From Prochlorococcus sp. AG-347-K10 (GTDB taxonomy: Bacteria > Cyanobacteriota > Cyanobacteriia > PCC-6307 > Cyanobiaceae): a stretch of DNA of 63,171 nt. The notes under the pieces were generated by a model. The model made no database searches. It saw only the letters and a program-made list of their open reading frames with translations, and was not told the origin of the DNA. How positions within the stretch are numbered: position 1 is the stretch's first letter; each line of letters starts with the position of its first letter. Positions 15,596-23,632 of this stretch are shown piece after piece. The stretch is taken from the NCBI GenBank assembly GCA_003278955.1, contig QCCB01000008.1, forward strand, positions 1-63,171, in the 5' to 3' direction. The position numbers and the translations under genes are program-made.

Positions 15596-15724
15596 CTAGA
15601 AAATACCTGGAAGAATTTGACCAGTAAAATAATAAGCTCCTACAAGAGCAAACATTCCAAGCATTGCCGCTTTACCATTAAGCTTTTCAGCTTTTTCGGT
15701 CATGATTTTTTTTGCGAATTCCAT
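15596..15724 (-). CDS. hli: High-light-inducible protein (Hlip)
   Basis: 42 residues, ATG at 15722-15724. It has the one-helix chlorophyll a/b-binding motif: EKLNGKAAMLGMFALVGAYY then FTGQILPGIF. The Glu-x-x-Asn-Gly-x-x-Ala-Met-x-Gly core includes the chlorophyll ligands. Hlips sit in the thylakoid and protect photosystem assembly under excess light. It is transcribed away from the three plus-strand hli genes, so the 303-bp interval is a shared promoter region. Confidence 0.92.
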   Translation of the reverse strand: MEFAKKIMTEKAEKLNGKAAMLGMFALVGAYYFTGQILPGIF

Positions 15725-16027
15725 AATAAAGTGAAATAGTTAATATATAAAAACTAATAATTCAAATTTTAGAATGATGTAGTTTTTCCTACCAAATTGA
15801 TATCTATCTAAAGATTTAAAAATAAATACTTAAAAACCGCATTGAACTCTTAATAGTTTGCGAACCAATCTGTAAAGCGTAGCGAGCCCAAAAACAACTA
15901 TTTAACAAAATATGTCACGTTTTTGCTACAGTTATGCAATAAATATCTTGAATGTAACTTAATTTCGGCTTAATACTTTACATTTGTTAATAGTAGTGTT
16001 ACATTAATTAACAATTACATAACTTCA
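15725..16027. promoter_or_regulatory. Divergent hli promoter region with HLR1-like repeats
   Basis: The 303-bp interval between divergent hli genes contains TTTACATTTGTTAATA (15978-15993), then GTTACATTAATTAACA (15998-16013) and TTACAT (16015-16020). TTACA repeats of this kind resemble the HLR1 element bound by the cyanobacterial response regulator RpaB at light-responsive genes. Match is imperfect in spacing. Assignment is inferred from motif and gene content. Confidence 0.4.
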
Positions 16028-16234
16028 ATGGCTAATTCAAACGTTACTACTGAATCAGGTGGCAGACAGAACATGTTTCCTACTGAAACACGTCCATATA
16101 TAGATGAATCTGTTTCATACGACAGCTACCCACAAAATGCAGAAAAAGTTAATGGTCGTTGGGCAATGATTGGCCTTGTTGCACTAGTAGGTGCTTACGT
16201 TTCAACTGGACAAATTATTCCTGGCATTTTTTAA
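16028..16234 (+). CDS. hli: High-light-inducible protein (Hlip)
   Basis: 68 residues. A hydrophilic N-terminus (about 1-35) precedes the Hlip helix: AEKVNGRWAMIGLVALVGAY then VSTGQIIPGIF. The ENGR/NGR-WAM pattern includes the chlorophyll-binding Glu/Asn and Arg. First gene of a plus-strand hli operon; its TAA overlaps the ATG of the next hli gene (TAATG). Confidence 0.92.
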   Translation: MANSNVTTESGGRQNMFPTETRPYIDESVSYDSYPQNAEKVNGRWAMIGLVALVGAYVSTGQIIPGIF

Positions 16235-16494
16235 TGAGTCCACTTTCAGGTTTTTTAGCCGTAATTGTATTCTTTACAGCCACCCTCGTTGCTTATCTAA
16301 CCAAGCAATTTCAAAATGAAAATTCAAACTATTCATCTTCTAATCAAATGAAAAACACAAACACAAAAGTCAAAACAATCGAAAAAGAAAAAGTTGTTGC
16401 TGAAACTCTCAACGGCAGATTCGCAATGCTTGGATTAATTGCTGCTGTTGGAGCATACCTAACAACAGGTCAAATAATTCCTGGTTTCGTTTAA
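16234..16494 (+). CDS. hli: Hlip with extra N-terminal transmembrane helix
   Basis: 86 residues from ATG 16234, which overlaps the stop of the upstream hli gene; a longer reading from 16159 lies inside that gene and is rejected. An N-terminal helix (about 4-23, PLSGFLAVIVFFTATLVAYL) is followed by a polar linker with NTNTKVK and then the Hlip helix: ETLNGRFAMLGLIAAVGAYL, TTGQIIPGFV. Most Hlips have one helix, so this is a two-helix variant. Translational coupling suggests matched synthesis with the first Hlip. Confidence 0.88.
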   Translation: MSPLSGFLAVIVFFTATLVAYLTKQFQNENSNYSSSNQMKNTNTKVKTIEKEKVVAETLNGRFAMLGLIAAVGAYLTTGQIIPGFV

Positions 16495-16529
16495 AAACCT
16501 ACTATTTAACATTATTACAAATCAGAAAA

Positions 16530-16658
16530 ATGGAAAATTCAAAAACAACTTATTGGCAAAACGCCGAGAGAACAAATGGAAGAATGGCAATGATGGGCTT
16601 ATTTGCATTAGTTGTAAATTATGGCTTATTCGGATGGATAATCCCAGGAATTTTTTAA
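16530..16658 (+). CDS. hli: High-light-inducible protein (Hlip)
   Basis: 42 residues, ATG at 16530. Hlip core: AERTNGRMAMMGLFALVVNY followed by GLFGWIIPGIF. The Glu-Arg-x-Asn-Gly-Arg-x-Ala-Met motif is intact. It lies 35 bp after the two-helix Hlip and 1 bp before the next ORF, in one operon ended by the terminator at 16861-16897. Confidence 0.9.
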   Translation: MENSKTTYWQNAERTNGRMAMMGLFALVVNYGLFGWIIPGIF

Positions 16659-16659
16659 A

Positions 16660-16839
16660 ATGAATTTAGGCTTACTTTTTCTTAAAGTAAATACTTTGGG
16701 AGTTATAACTCTTTCTGAACTTGATTGGATAACTAACCATCAATCTGAATTTTCAAGGCTTGATATGGCTTTAGTTATTAAAATCGGCCGTCTTATGGAT
16801 TCTGGAGCAGTGGAAATTGATAATAGATTGCCTGTTTAA
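16660..16839 (+). CDS. 59-aa protein cotranscribed with hli genes
   Basis: ATG at 16660 follows the hli stop by one base. 59 residues: MNLGLLFLKVNTLGVITLSE, then LDWITNHQSEFSRLDMALVI and a tail GAVEIDNRLPV. No membrane helix long enough to span; it looks like a compact helical soluble domain. Its operon position implies a role linked to high-light response, but the family is not recognised. Confidence 0.65.
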   Translation: MNLGLLFLKVNTLGVITLSELDWITNHQSEFSRLDMALVIKIGRLMDSGAVEIDNRLPV

Positions 16840-16860
16840 TTTTAAAAAATGATCGTCATG

Positions 16861-16897
16861 AGTGTTTGTCAATAGGGATACTGACAAACACTTTTTT
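16861..16897 (+). terminator. Strong intrinsic terminator of the hli operon
   Basis: A perfect 10-bp stem AGTGTTTGTC/GACAAACACT with a 12-nt loop is followed by six T residues, 21 bp after the last ORF of the hli operon. Confidence 0.9.
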
Positions 16898-17048
16898 ATG
16901 AGAAAAAACATTTGTAAAAAAAAAGAGATTCTTTCTTAGCTAAAAACAATCTCTCAATTACCTAATTCTTACATGAAAATTTCAAGTAAGCTTTCAGATC
17001 TTAACTGATTTGTTTTTATAGTAAATCCGTAAAAAATTCTTTTGTAAT

Positions 17049-17264
17049 TTATCTTTTTAAACCATCTCTTTTTATCCAAAGGAACCATGTAACCCAAATA
17101 GGAGGAAGGAATCTGAATAAAAAAGAAATTTTATATATATAAAATGGAGCATTTTCACTTTGAAATAAACGCATCAAAAAGGAAGATATAGTTACCCAAA
17201 GTAAAATTATTAATATATTTGCTCCCAACAAAGCTAACTTATTTTGTTTGAATATTTTAGGCAT
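17049..17264 (-). CDS. 71-aa membrane protein
   Basis: 71 residues with two hydrophobic helices (about 10-32 and 43-62) and basic ends (MPKIFKQNK, KRDGLKR). ATG start. No domain is recognised. It sits in a run of three small minus-strand membrane genes. Confidence 0.5.
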   Translation of the reverse strand: MPKIFKQNKLALLGANILIILLWVTISSFLMRLFQSENAPFYIYKISFLFRFLPPIWVTWFLWIKRDGLKR

Positions 17265-17322
17265 AAAATAAATTTTTTATATTCTAAATTTTAAATAATC
17301 TCGGGAAATAAACTATACATTT

Positions 17323-17574
17323 TCAAAAAAACTTCAAATTTAAAATCCATATCCAAATAAAAAAAGTACTGAATTTCAATCCCTCTCCAAATAACAATCC
17401 AAAAGCGATAGGAGGAGAAAATATTAAAAAAAGAATAGAGAATAAACTAAGTAACGCAAATGATCCTCTAAGAAAAAAATTCTTTCTTTTTGTTCTTCTT
17501 AGATTTTTTAAAGTATTCCACTCCCATTCGATAAACTTATAGAACTTTTCTGATAATAAAAAAAAATACTTCAT
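17323..17574 (-). CDS. 83-aa membrane protein
   Basis: 83 residues. The N-terminal half is basic and amphipathic (KNLRRTKRKNFF); two hydrophobic helices follow (about 35-57 and 63-82). ATG start. Not recognised. Confidence 0.5.
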   Translation of the reverse strand: MKYFFLLSEKFYKFIEWEWNTLKNLRRTKRKNFFLRGSFALLSLFSILFLIFSPPIAFGLLFGEGLKFSTFFIWIWILNLKFF

Positions 17575-17627
17575 TAATATTATTAATTTCTATCGGCTTT
17601 TCTTATTTATAAAATTAATTTCACCTG

Positions 17628-17912
17628 TTAGCAATAAACCTTATCCCCTTCTTCAGAAAGATAGTAAATTTTATTTTCTGAACTTACGAAGAAAGTTAAT
17701 CCCTTATATTGTGATCTTTTAAATTTATCTAATCTAAGTTTGTGTAAATCCCAATTATCAGTACTTATGTCAGGATTAAATTCTTGTTCTTTTAAGAAAG
17801 GTACATAAGTTGGACTAATTGTTGTTTTTTGGGCTAACCCTCTATTTCGTTTTGAATAAAAAAGTAATAAAAATAAAAGTACAAAAAAAAGAATTAATAA
17901 TATATTTGTCAT
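17628..17912 (-). CDS. 94-aa protein with N-terminal membrane anchor
   Basis: 94 residues: a Leu/Phe-rich anchor (about 3-19) then a soluble part with WDLHKLRLDKFKRSQYKG and the beta-hairpin-like ending LTFFVSSENKIYYLSEEGD. ATG start. Family not recognised. Confidence 0.55.
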   Translation of the reverse strand: MTNILLILFFVLLFLLLFYSKRNRGLAQKTTISPTYVPFLKEQEFNPDISTDNWDLHKLRLDKFKRSQYKGLTFFVSSENKIYYLSEEGDKVYC

Positions 17913-18055
17913 TGTGAATTTTTCTAATTTGAAAAAACTTTATTTGGAGAATTAAGAACTTTTCACAATAAATTTCTTAGTAAGTAAAAAATCCTATTTT
18001 TATATTCTTGTATTTTTGAATACTTATCAAGGGTTTACCTAAATCAGATTATAAA

Positions 18056-18217
18056 ATGAGTCGCATTTTCAACATGACTCAAAATTCCATGAATACTCCT
18101 TATGCAAAAAGAGTAGCTGAAAAATTTAGAGAGGCTCAAAACTATTTAAAAACTAATGGTTTTAGTAGATCAACTAAACATTTACTGGAAGATATTGAAA
18201 ATTCTGTTGAAAAATAA
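18056..18217 (+). CDS. 53-aa soluble helical protein
   Basis: ATG at 18056, TAA ending at 18217. Begins MSRIFNMTQNSMNTPYAKRV and continues with helical AEKFREAQNYLKTNGFSRST. The stop overlaps the start of the next small gene (TAATG), which supports translation of both. Function unknown. Confidence 0.5.
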   Translation: MSRIFNMTQNSMNTPYAKRVAEKFREAQNYLKTNGFSRSTKHLLEDIENSVEK

Positions 18218-18375
18218 TGTCAATACCCCCTCACTTACCACAACTACAATATGGCTACGATGATGGCTTTACAACCATCGTTTTTGGGTTAATAGGAAGT
18301 TGCTTAGGATGTATCTTAATTTTATTAATTTCATTTTTTGAATTTAAATTCAAAAAGCAAAATAGTAAGCCTTAA
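18217..18375 (+). CDS. 52-aa single-helix membrane protein
   Basis: ATG at 18217 shares its A with the upstream stop. Begins MSIPPHLPQLQYGYDDGFTT, then one helix with two cysteines (GLIGSCLGCILILLISFF) and a basic tail. The G-x-x-x-S-C-L-G-C pattern suggests helix packing or thiol chemistry. Convergent with ychF, 8 bp apart. Family not recognised. Confidence 0.5.
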   Translation: MSIPPHLPQLQYGYDDGFTTIVFGLIGSCLGCILILLISFFEFKFKKQNSKP

Positions 18376-18383
18376 GAGACTTA

Positions 18384-19475
18384 CTAAACGTTAAATAAGA
18401 ACTCCATTACATCACCTTCGTTAACAATATATTCCTTACCTTCACTTCTTAAAAGACCTTTAGTTTTTGCATTGGCAATTGAACCTGAATCAATTAAATT
18501 TTGATACGAAATAGTATGAGCTCTTATAAATCCTTTTTCAAAATCAGTATGAATTACTCCTGCTGCCTGTGGCGCAGTCATCCCATCTTTTATTGTCCAA
18601 GCTTTTGTCTCCTTTTCTCCGGTAGTGAAATAAGTTTTTAATCCCAATAATTTATATGTTGATCTAATTAAAGAACTTAATCCCCCTTCTTCTACTCCTA
18701 AGCCAATAAGGTAGTCTTTTTTATCTTCTGGTTCTAACTCTATTAATTCAGATTCGACTTGCGCAGATATTTTTATACATTCTGTATTTTCATTACTTGC
18801 AAAACTCTGAACTGTTGATGAAAAATCATTACCTTCAGCTAAATCATTTTCATTCAAATTAGTTGCGTAAATAATTGGTTTAGCCGTAAGGAAGCCTAAT
18901 TGCTTAATTATTAAATTTTCTTCTTCATTCAAAGATATTGATCTAACTGAAAGGCCTTTCTCTAGCTCTTCTTCAATTTTTTCTAGTAAGGTATCTTCTT
19001 TAGCTGCCTCTTTACTAGTTCTAACCTGTTTTTTAATTCTTTCTCTTCTTTTTTGGAGTTGAGATAAATCAGCTAAATTCAATTCCAGATTAATTATCTC
19101 AATATCATCCAGGGGATCTACCTTTCCAGAAACATGAATTACATTACTATCTTCAAAGCACCTTACCACATGAACTATTGCATCAACCTCCCTAATATTT
19201 GATAAAAATTTATTTCCCAAACCTTCGCCTCTACTAGCTCCTTTTACTAGTCCTGCGATATCTACAAATTCAATTTTTGTTGGGATAATATTTTGGCTAG
19301 AACTTAAATTACCTAACTCTTGCAACCTTTGATCTGGGACTGAAACTATGCCTTTATTAGGTTCTATAGTACAAAAGGGAAAATTAGCCGCTTGGGCCTT
19401 AGCATTTTCTACAAGTGCATTAAATAGAGTTGATTTTCCAACATTTGGTAATCCAATAATACCTGCTTTTAACAT
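18384..19475 (-). CDS. ychF: Redox-responsive P-loop ATPase YchF
   Basis: 363 residues, the usual length. Obg-family P-loop protein that prefers ATP and associates with ribosomes. Motifs: GLPNVGKSTLFNAL (Walker A, residues 8-21), NFPFCTIEPNKG (switch), DIAGLVKGASRGEGLGNKF (G3), then the coiled-coil insertion (about 130-175), and the C-terminal TGS domain with TTGEKETKAWTI and DFEKGFIRAHTI. Start ATG at 19475. Monocistronic. Confidence 0.95.
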   Translation of the reverse strand: MLKAGIIGLPNVGKSTLFNALVENAKAQAANFPFCTIEPNKGIVSVPDQRLQELGNLSSSQNIIPTKIEFVDIAGLVKGASRGEGLGNKFLSNIREVDAIVHVVRCFEDSNVIHVSGKVDPLDDIEIINLELNLADLSQLQKRRERIKKQVRTSKEAAKEDTLLEKIEEELEKGLSVRSISLNEEENLIIKQLGFLTAKPIIYATNLNENDLAEGNDFSSTVQSFASNENTECIKISAQVESELIELEPEDKKDYLIGLGVEEGGLSSLIRSTYKLLGLKTYFTTGEKETKAWTIKDGMTAPQAAGVIHTDFEKGFIRAHTISYQNLIDSGSIANAKTKGLLRSEGKEYIVNEGDVMEFLFNV

Positions 19476-19619
19476 TTGAAAAAACTTATGGAAAAATTAT
19501 CAAGAAAACATCTTCTAGTAATATAGTATTTACTTAACCAATCTTGGATAAGTTAATTATAATCGTCTTGATTATTTATTTAGTTCCTAAATATTCTCTA
19601 ATTCTGCTTTTAAAAAGAA

Positions 19620-20681
19620 ATGTTTGATTTAATAAAAAAAAATATAAATCTAAGAAGTGGAATTATATTGCTTTCTCTAGCTATATTTTTCGTTTTTATA
19701 ACCAATTCCTTCAAGAAAAATAAGTCAAAAGATATTTCTGATTTTGTAGTTCAAGTTGAAAAAGGAATCCTCTCAGATTCAATTAATACTAGTGGTGAAG
19801 TAAAAGCAATAAGGACAAGCAATATTGGGCCTCGGAAGCAAGGCGTAATAAAAGAAATCAAAGTAGATGAGGGCGATCTTGTAAAAAAAGATCAGGTTTT
19901 AGCTTCTCTTGATGATGAAGACTTTATCTATAAAATTGAAGAACTTGAATTAAATGTAGAAAAACAAAAATCTGAATTTTCAAGAAGGGAATATTTATAT
20001 CAAGAAGGCGCGGTAAGTAAAGAAGACTATGAAAGTTATAAAAATAACTACAACATTAGTAGCGCAAAACTTAATGATGCAAAAGCTGAAAAAAGTTTCT
20101 ATCTAATTAAAGCTCCTTATGGAGGAAAGATAACTGCAAAATATGCTGAGATAGGATCTTATGTCACACCAAGTACAAACTTAAGTTCAGACCCTAAAAC
20201 CAAAAACTTTATTTTTGAACTATCAGAGGGCCTAGAAATTGTTGCTAAAGTTCCTGAGAGTGACATTGGCAGAATAAAAATAGGTCAAGAAGCCTCAGTA
20301 AGAATTGAGGCTTATCCCTCAAAAAAATATAGTGCCATAGTTAAAAAAATAGCTACAAGAGCTGTAAAAGATAATAATGTAACCTCATTCGAAGTAACTT
20401 TAAATTTTAAAGATATTTTTGAAGAAATTAAAATTGGAATGACTGCAGATCTTGAATTTAGAGTAGAAGGTAATGAAGAAAAAATCTTAGTACCAACAGT
20501 TTCTATTGTCACTGAAAAAGGCGAAAAAGGAATTTTGAAAGTTGATAAAAACAATTCTCCCAAATTTGAAAAAATCGAGATTGGTATTAGTAGTGGAAAT
20601 AAAACTGCAGTCATTGATGGATTAGAACCTGGAGAGCAAATCTTTATTGATATTCCACCTTGGGCTAAGAAGAGAAAATGA
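19620..20681 (+). CDS. HlyD/RND-type membrane fusion protein
   Basis: 353 residues. N-terminal anchor (about 15-29), then the barrel-sandwich half-motif VKAIRTSNIGPRKQGVIKEI, KVDEGDLVKKDQVLASLDDE, an alpha-hairpin (about 105-150), the second lipoyl half with LIKAPYGGKITAKYAEIGSY, and a beta-barrel domain ending VIDGLEPGEQIFIDIPPW. It would act as the periplasmic adaptor of an exporter. No inner-membrane pump or outer-membrane channel is adjacent. Its stop overlaps polA by 4 bp (ATGA). Confidence 0.85.
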   Translation: MFDLIKKNINLRSGIILLSLAIFFVFITNSFKKNKSKDISDFVVQVEKGILSDSINTSGEVKAIRTSNIGPRKQGVIKEIKVDEGDLVKKDQVLASLDDEDFIYKIEELELNVEKQKSEFSRREYLYQEGAVSKEDYESYKNNYNISSAKLNDAKAEKSFYLIKAPYGGKITAKYAEIGSYVTPSTNLSSDPKTKNFIFELSEGLEIVAKVPESDIGRIKIGQEASVRIEAYPSKKYSAIVKKIATRAVKDNNVTSFEVTLNFKDIFEEIKIGMTADLEFRVEGNEEKILVPTVSIVTEKGEKGILKVDKNNSPKFEKIEIGISSGNKTAVIDGLEPGEQIFIDIPPWAKKRK

Positions 20682-23608
20682 GTTTAAAATCTGAAAACTC
20701 TAAAAAACCAATTTTACTTTTAGTCGATGGCCACTCACTTGCTTTTAGAAGCTTCTATGCATTTAGCAAAGGGATTGATGGAGGTTTAACTACCAAAGAG
20801 GGATTTCCAACAAGTGTCACTTATGGATTCCTAAAAAGTCTTCTGGATAATTGCAAAAATATTAGTCCTGAGGGTGTTTGTATTACATTTGATACGGAAA
20901 AACCAACTTTCAGACATGAATTAGATCCGAATTATAAGGCCAATAGAGATGTAGCACCAGATGTTTTTTTTCAGGATATTGAACAACTAGAAATTATCTT
21001 AGAAGAAAGCCTTAATTTACCAATTTTTAAATCTCCAGGATACGAAGCAGATGATCTCCTAGGCACACTTGCAAATGATGCTTCTTCTAAAGGATGGTGC
21101 GTGAATATTCTTTCTGGAGATAGGGACTTATTTCAATTAGTAGATGATCAAAAAGATATTTATGTACTTTATATGGGTGGTGGTCCATATGCGAAAAGTG
21201 GAAATCCAACTCTTATGAATGAAAATGGAGTAAAAGAAAAATTAGGTGTTGCGCCAGAAAGAGTAGTTGATCTTAAAGCCCTAACTGGCGATAGTTCTGA
21301 TAATATTCCAGGTATTAAAGGGGTAGGTCCAAAAACTGCAATTAATCTACTAAAAGAGAATGACACGCTTGATGGAATCTATCAGGCTTTGGACAAGATT
21401 CAGCAGAACAACGATAAGAAATATAAAGGATTCATCAAAGGTTCAGTTATAGAAAAGCTAAGAAACGATAAACATAATGCTTTTCTTTCCAGGGATTTAG
21501 CAAAAATAAATACTGAGGTGCCTTTAATTTTAAGTAACGGTTATGAATTAAAAAATATAAATCAAGAACTACTTTCAGAGTCACTGAAAAAATTAGAACT
21601 ATCAACACTACTTAGACAAATTGATATTTTCAATTCAACTTTCAGCAAAGGTGGTTTTGACAAAAATAATTTAGCTAAAGAGGAGGAGAAGGCACCAAAA
21701 GTCGCAGGAAATAATGAATTAGAAAATAGTGAAAATAAAATCCCTAAAATCAAAGTAACTGTTGTAAATGATTACGAATTACTTAATAAATTAATTCAAA
21801 GATTAGAAAAGACTAATCAAATAGTTTCTTTAGATACAGAGACCAATAGTTTGAATCCAATCGATGCTGAACTTGTTGGGATAGGGTTATGTCTTGGAGA
21901 AGAAAATGATGATTTATTTTATATACCTCTTAGTCATCAAACAAAAAAGGAGACCTCCAATCAATTATCAATTGAAGATGTTTTCTCAAAGCTAAGAAAT
22001 TGGATAGAAGATCCAAAAAAAGAAAAGGCTCTCCAAAATTCTAAATTTGATAGGCAAATATTTTTTAATCATGGACTTGATCTTAAAGGCGTAACCTTTG
22101 ACACCTTGTTAGCAGACTATCTTCTTAATAATCAGGAGAAACATGGGTTAAGTGAAATTAGTTTTAGATTATTTGGATTTAAGCCTCCTTCATTTAAGGA
22201 GACAGTTGGAAAAAATAAAGACTTTTCATTTGTTGATATTGATGAAGCAAGTATTTACTGCGGTTATGATGTTTTTCTAACTTTTAAGATTGTCAAAATT
22301 TTTAAAGAAAGTTTTTCAAAGGAAAAAGATGAATTAATCAAATTGTTCGAAGAAATCGAGCTACCTTTAGAGCCGGTATTGTCCCAAATGGAAATGAATG
22401 GCATAACCATCGACATCCCTTATTTAGATAAACTCTCAAAAGAATTAAAAAGTACCTTAGAAGATATTGAAAGTAAAGTTTATGAATTAGCCGAGGAAAG
22501 TTTCAATCTATCTTCACCAAAACAACTTGGTGAGATCTTGTTTGAAAAATTAAATTTGGATAAGAAAAAATCACGGAAAACAAAAACAGGATGGAGTACA
22601 GATGCAGTAGTTCTGGAAAGATTAGTCGACGAACATGAAATAATCCAACATTTAATAAAACATAGAACTCTTAGCAAATTACTTAGCACCTATATTGATG
22701 CTCTTCCAAATCTTATTAACGAAAAGACAGGAAGAGTTCATACAAACTTTAATCAAGCTGCTACAGCGACTGGGAGACTAAGTAGTAGCAATCCTAATCT
22801 TCAAAATATCCCGGTTAGGACTGAATTTAGTAGGAGAATCAGAAAAGCATTCTTGCCTGAAAAAAATTGGAAACTTTTATCAGCTGATTATTCTCAGATC
22901 GAATTAAGAATACTCGCTCACTTAGCGAATGAAGAAATACTAATAAATGCATTTCATAAAAATGATGACATTCACTCTTTGACTGCAAGATTAATTTTTG
23001 AAAAAGAAGAAATTTCTTCTGATGAGAGGAGAGTTGGGAAAACAATAAATTTCGGAGTTATCTATGGTATGGGAATTAAAAAGTTTGCACGTTCTACAGG
23101 AGTTAGTACTCCAGAAGCAAAAGAATTCCTAATAAAATACAAAGAAAGATATTCAAAAATTTTCAAATTTCTTGAACTCCAAGAAAGGCTTGCCTTATCA
23201 AAAGGTTATGTAAAAACAATTTTTGGTCGAAAAAGAGAATTTAAGTTTGATAAAAATGGACTTGGAAGATTAATAGGGAAAGATCCTTACGAAATTGACC
23301 TGCAATCTGCAAGAAGGGCTGGCATGGAAGCACAGTCATTAAGAGCCGCAGCTAATGCACCAATTCAGGGTTCAAGTGCAGACATTATTAAAATTGCAAT
23401 GGTTCAACTAAATAAGAAATTCATTGAAATGAATGTTCCCGCAAAAATGCTTTTACAAGTACATGATGAATTATTGTTTGAAGTTGAACCAGATTCTTTG
23501 GAAATTACGACGAAATTAGTAAAGAAGACTATGGAAGATTGTGTAAAATTAAATGTGCCTCTTTTAGTTGATATTGGTATTGGAGACAATTGGATGGAGA
23601 CAAAATAA
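20678..23608 (+). CDS. polA: DNA polymerase I
   Basis: 976 residues. Three domains are visible. The 5'-nuclease domain (about 1-310) has LLVDGHSLAFRSFYAF, YEADDLLGTLA, SGDRDLFQLV and LTGDSSDNIPGIKGVGPKTA. The 3'-5' exonuclease domain (about 360-560) looks active, with SLDTETNSL, NSKFDRQIF and YCGYDVF (DxE, D, YxxxD). The polymerase domain has TGRLSSSNPNLQNIPVR, LLSADYSQIELRILAHL, RRVGKTINFGVIYGMG and the catalytic VHDELLFEVE. Used in replication and repair. Coupled to the upstream fusion protein by an ATGA overlap. Confidence 0.97.
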   Translation: MSLKSENSKKPILLLVDGHSLAFRSFYAFSKGIDGGLTTKEGFPTSVTYGFLKSLLDNCKNISPEGVCITFDTEKPTFRHELDPNYKANRDVAPDVFFQDIEQLEIILEESLNLPIFKSPGYEADDLLGTLANDASSKGWCVNILSGDRDLFQLVDDQKDIYVLYMGGGPYAKSGNPTLMNENGVKEKLGVAPERVVDLKALTGDSSDNIPGIKGVGPKTAINLLKENDTLDGIYQALDKIQQNNDKKYKGFIKGSVIEKLRNDKHNAFLSRDLAKINTEVPLILSNGYELKNINQELLSESLKKLELSTLLRQIDIFNSTFSKGGFDKNNLAKEEEKAPKVAGNNELENSENKIPKIKVTVVNDYELLNKLIQRLEKTNQIVSLDTETNSLNPIDAELVGIGLCLGEENDDLFYIPLSHQTKKETSNQLSIEDVFSKLRNWIEDPKKEKALQNSKFDRQIFFNHGLDLKGVTFDTLLADYLLNNQEKHGLSEISFRLFGFKPPSFKETVGKNKDFSFVDIDEASIYCGYDVFLTFKIVKIFKESFSKEKDELIKLFEEIELPLEPVLSQMEMNGITIDIPYLDKLSKELKSTLEDIESKVYELAEESFNLSSPKQLGEILFEKLNLDKKKSRKTKTGWSTDAVVLERLVDEHEIIQHLIKHRTLSKLLSTYIDALPNLINEKTGRVHTNFNQAATATGRLSSSNPNLQNIPVRTEFSRRIRKAFLPEKNWKLLSADYSQIELRILAHLANEEILINAFHKNDDIHSLTARLIFEKEEISSDERRVGKTINFGVIYGMGIKKFARSTGVSTPEAKEFLIKYKERYSKIFKFLELQERLALSKGYVKTIFGRKREFKFDKNGLGRLIGKDPYEIDLQSARRAGMEAQSLRAAANAPIQGSSADIIKIAMVQLNKKFIEMNVPAKMLLQVHDELLFEVEPDSLEITTKLVKKTMEDCVKLNVPLLVDIGIGDNWMETK

Positions 23609-23632
23609 ACCTTATGAAATACTTAATTTAAG

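Noticed and set aside
16159..16233. Upstream extension of the two-helix hli gene
   Set aside because: It reads inside the preceding hli gene in another frame; ATG 16234 gives a proper membrane N-terminus.
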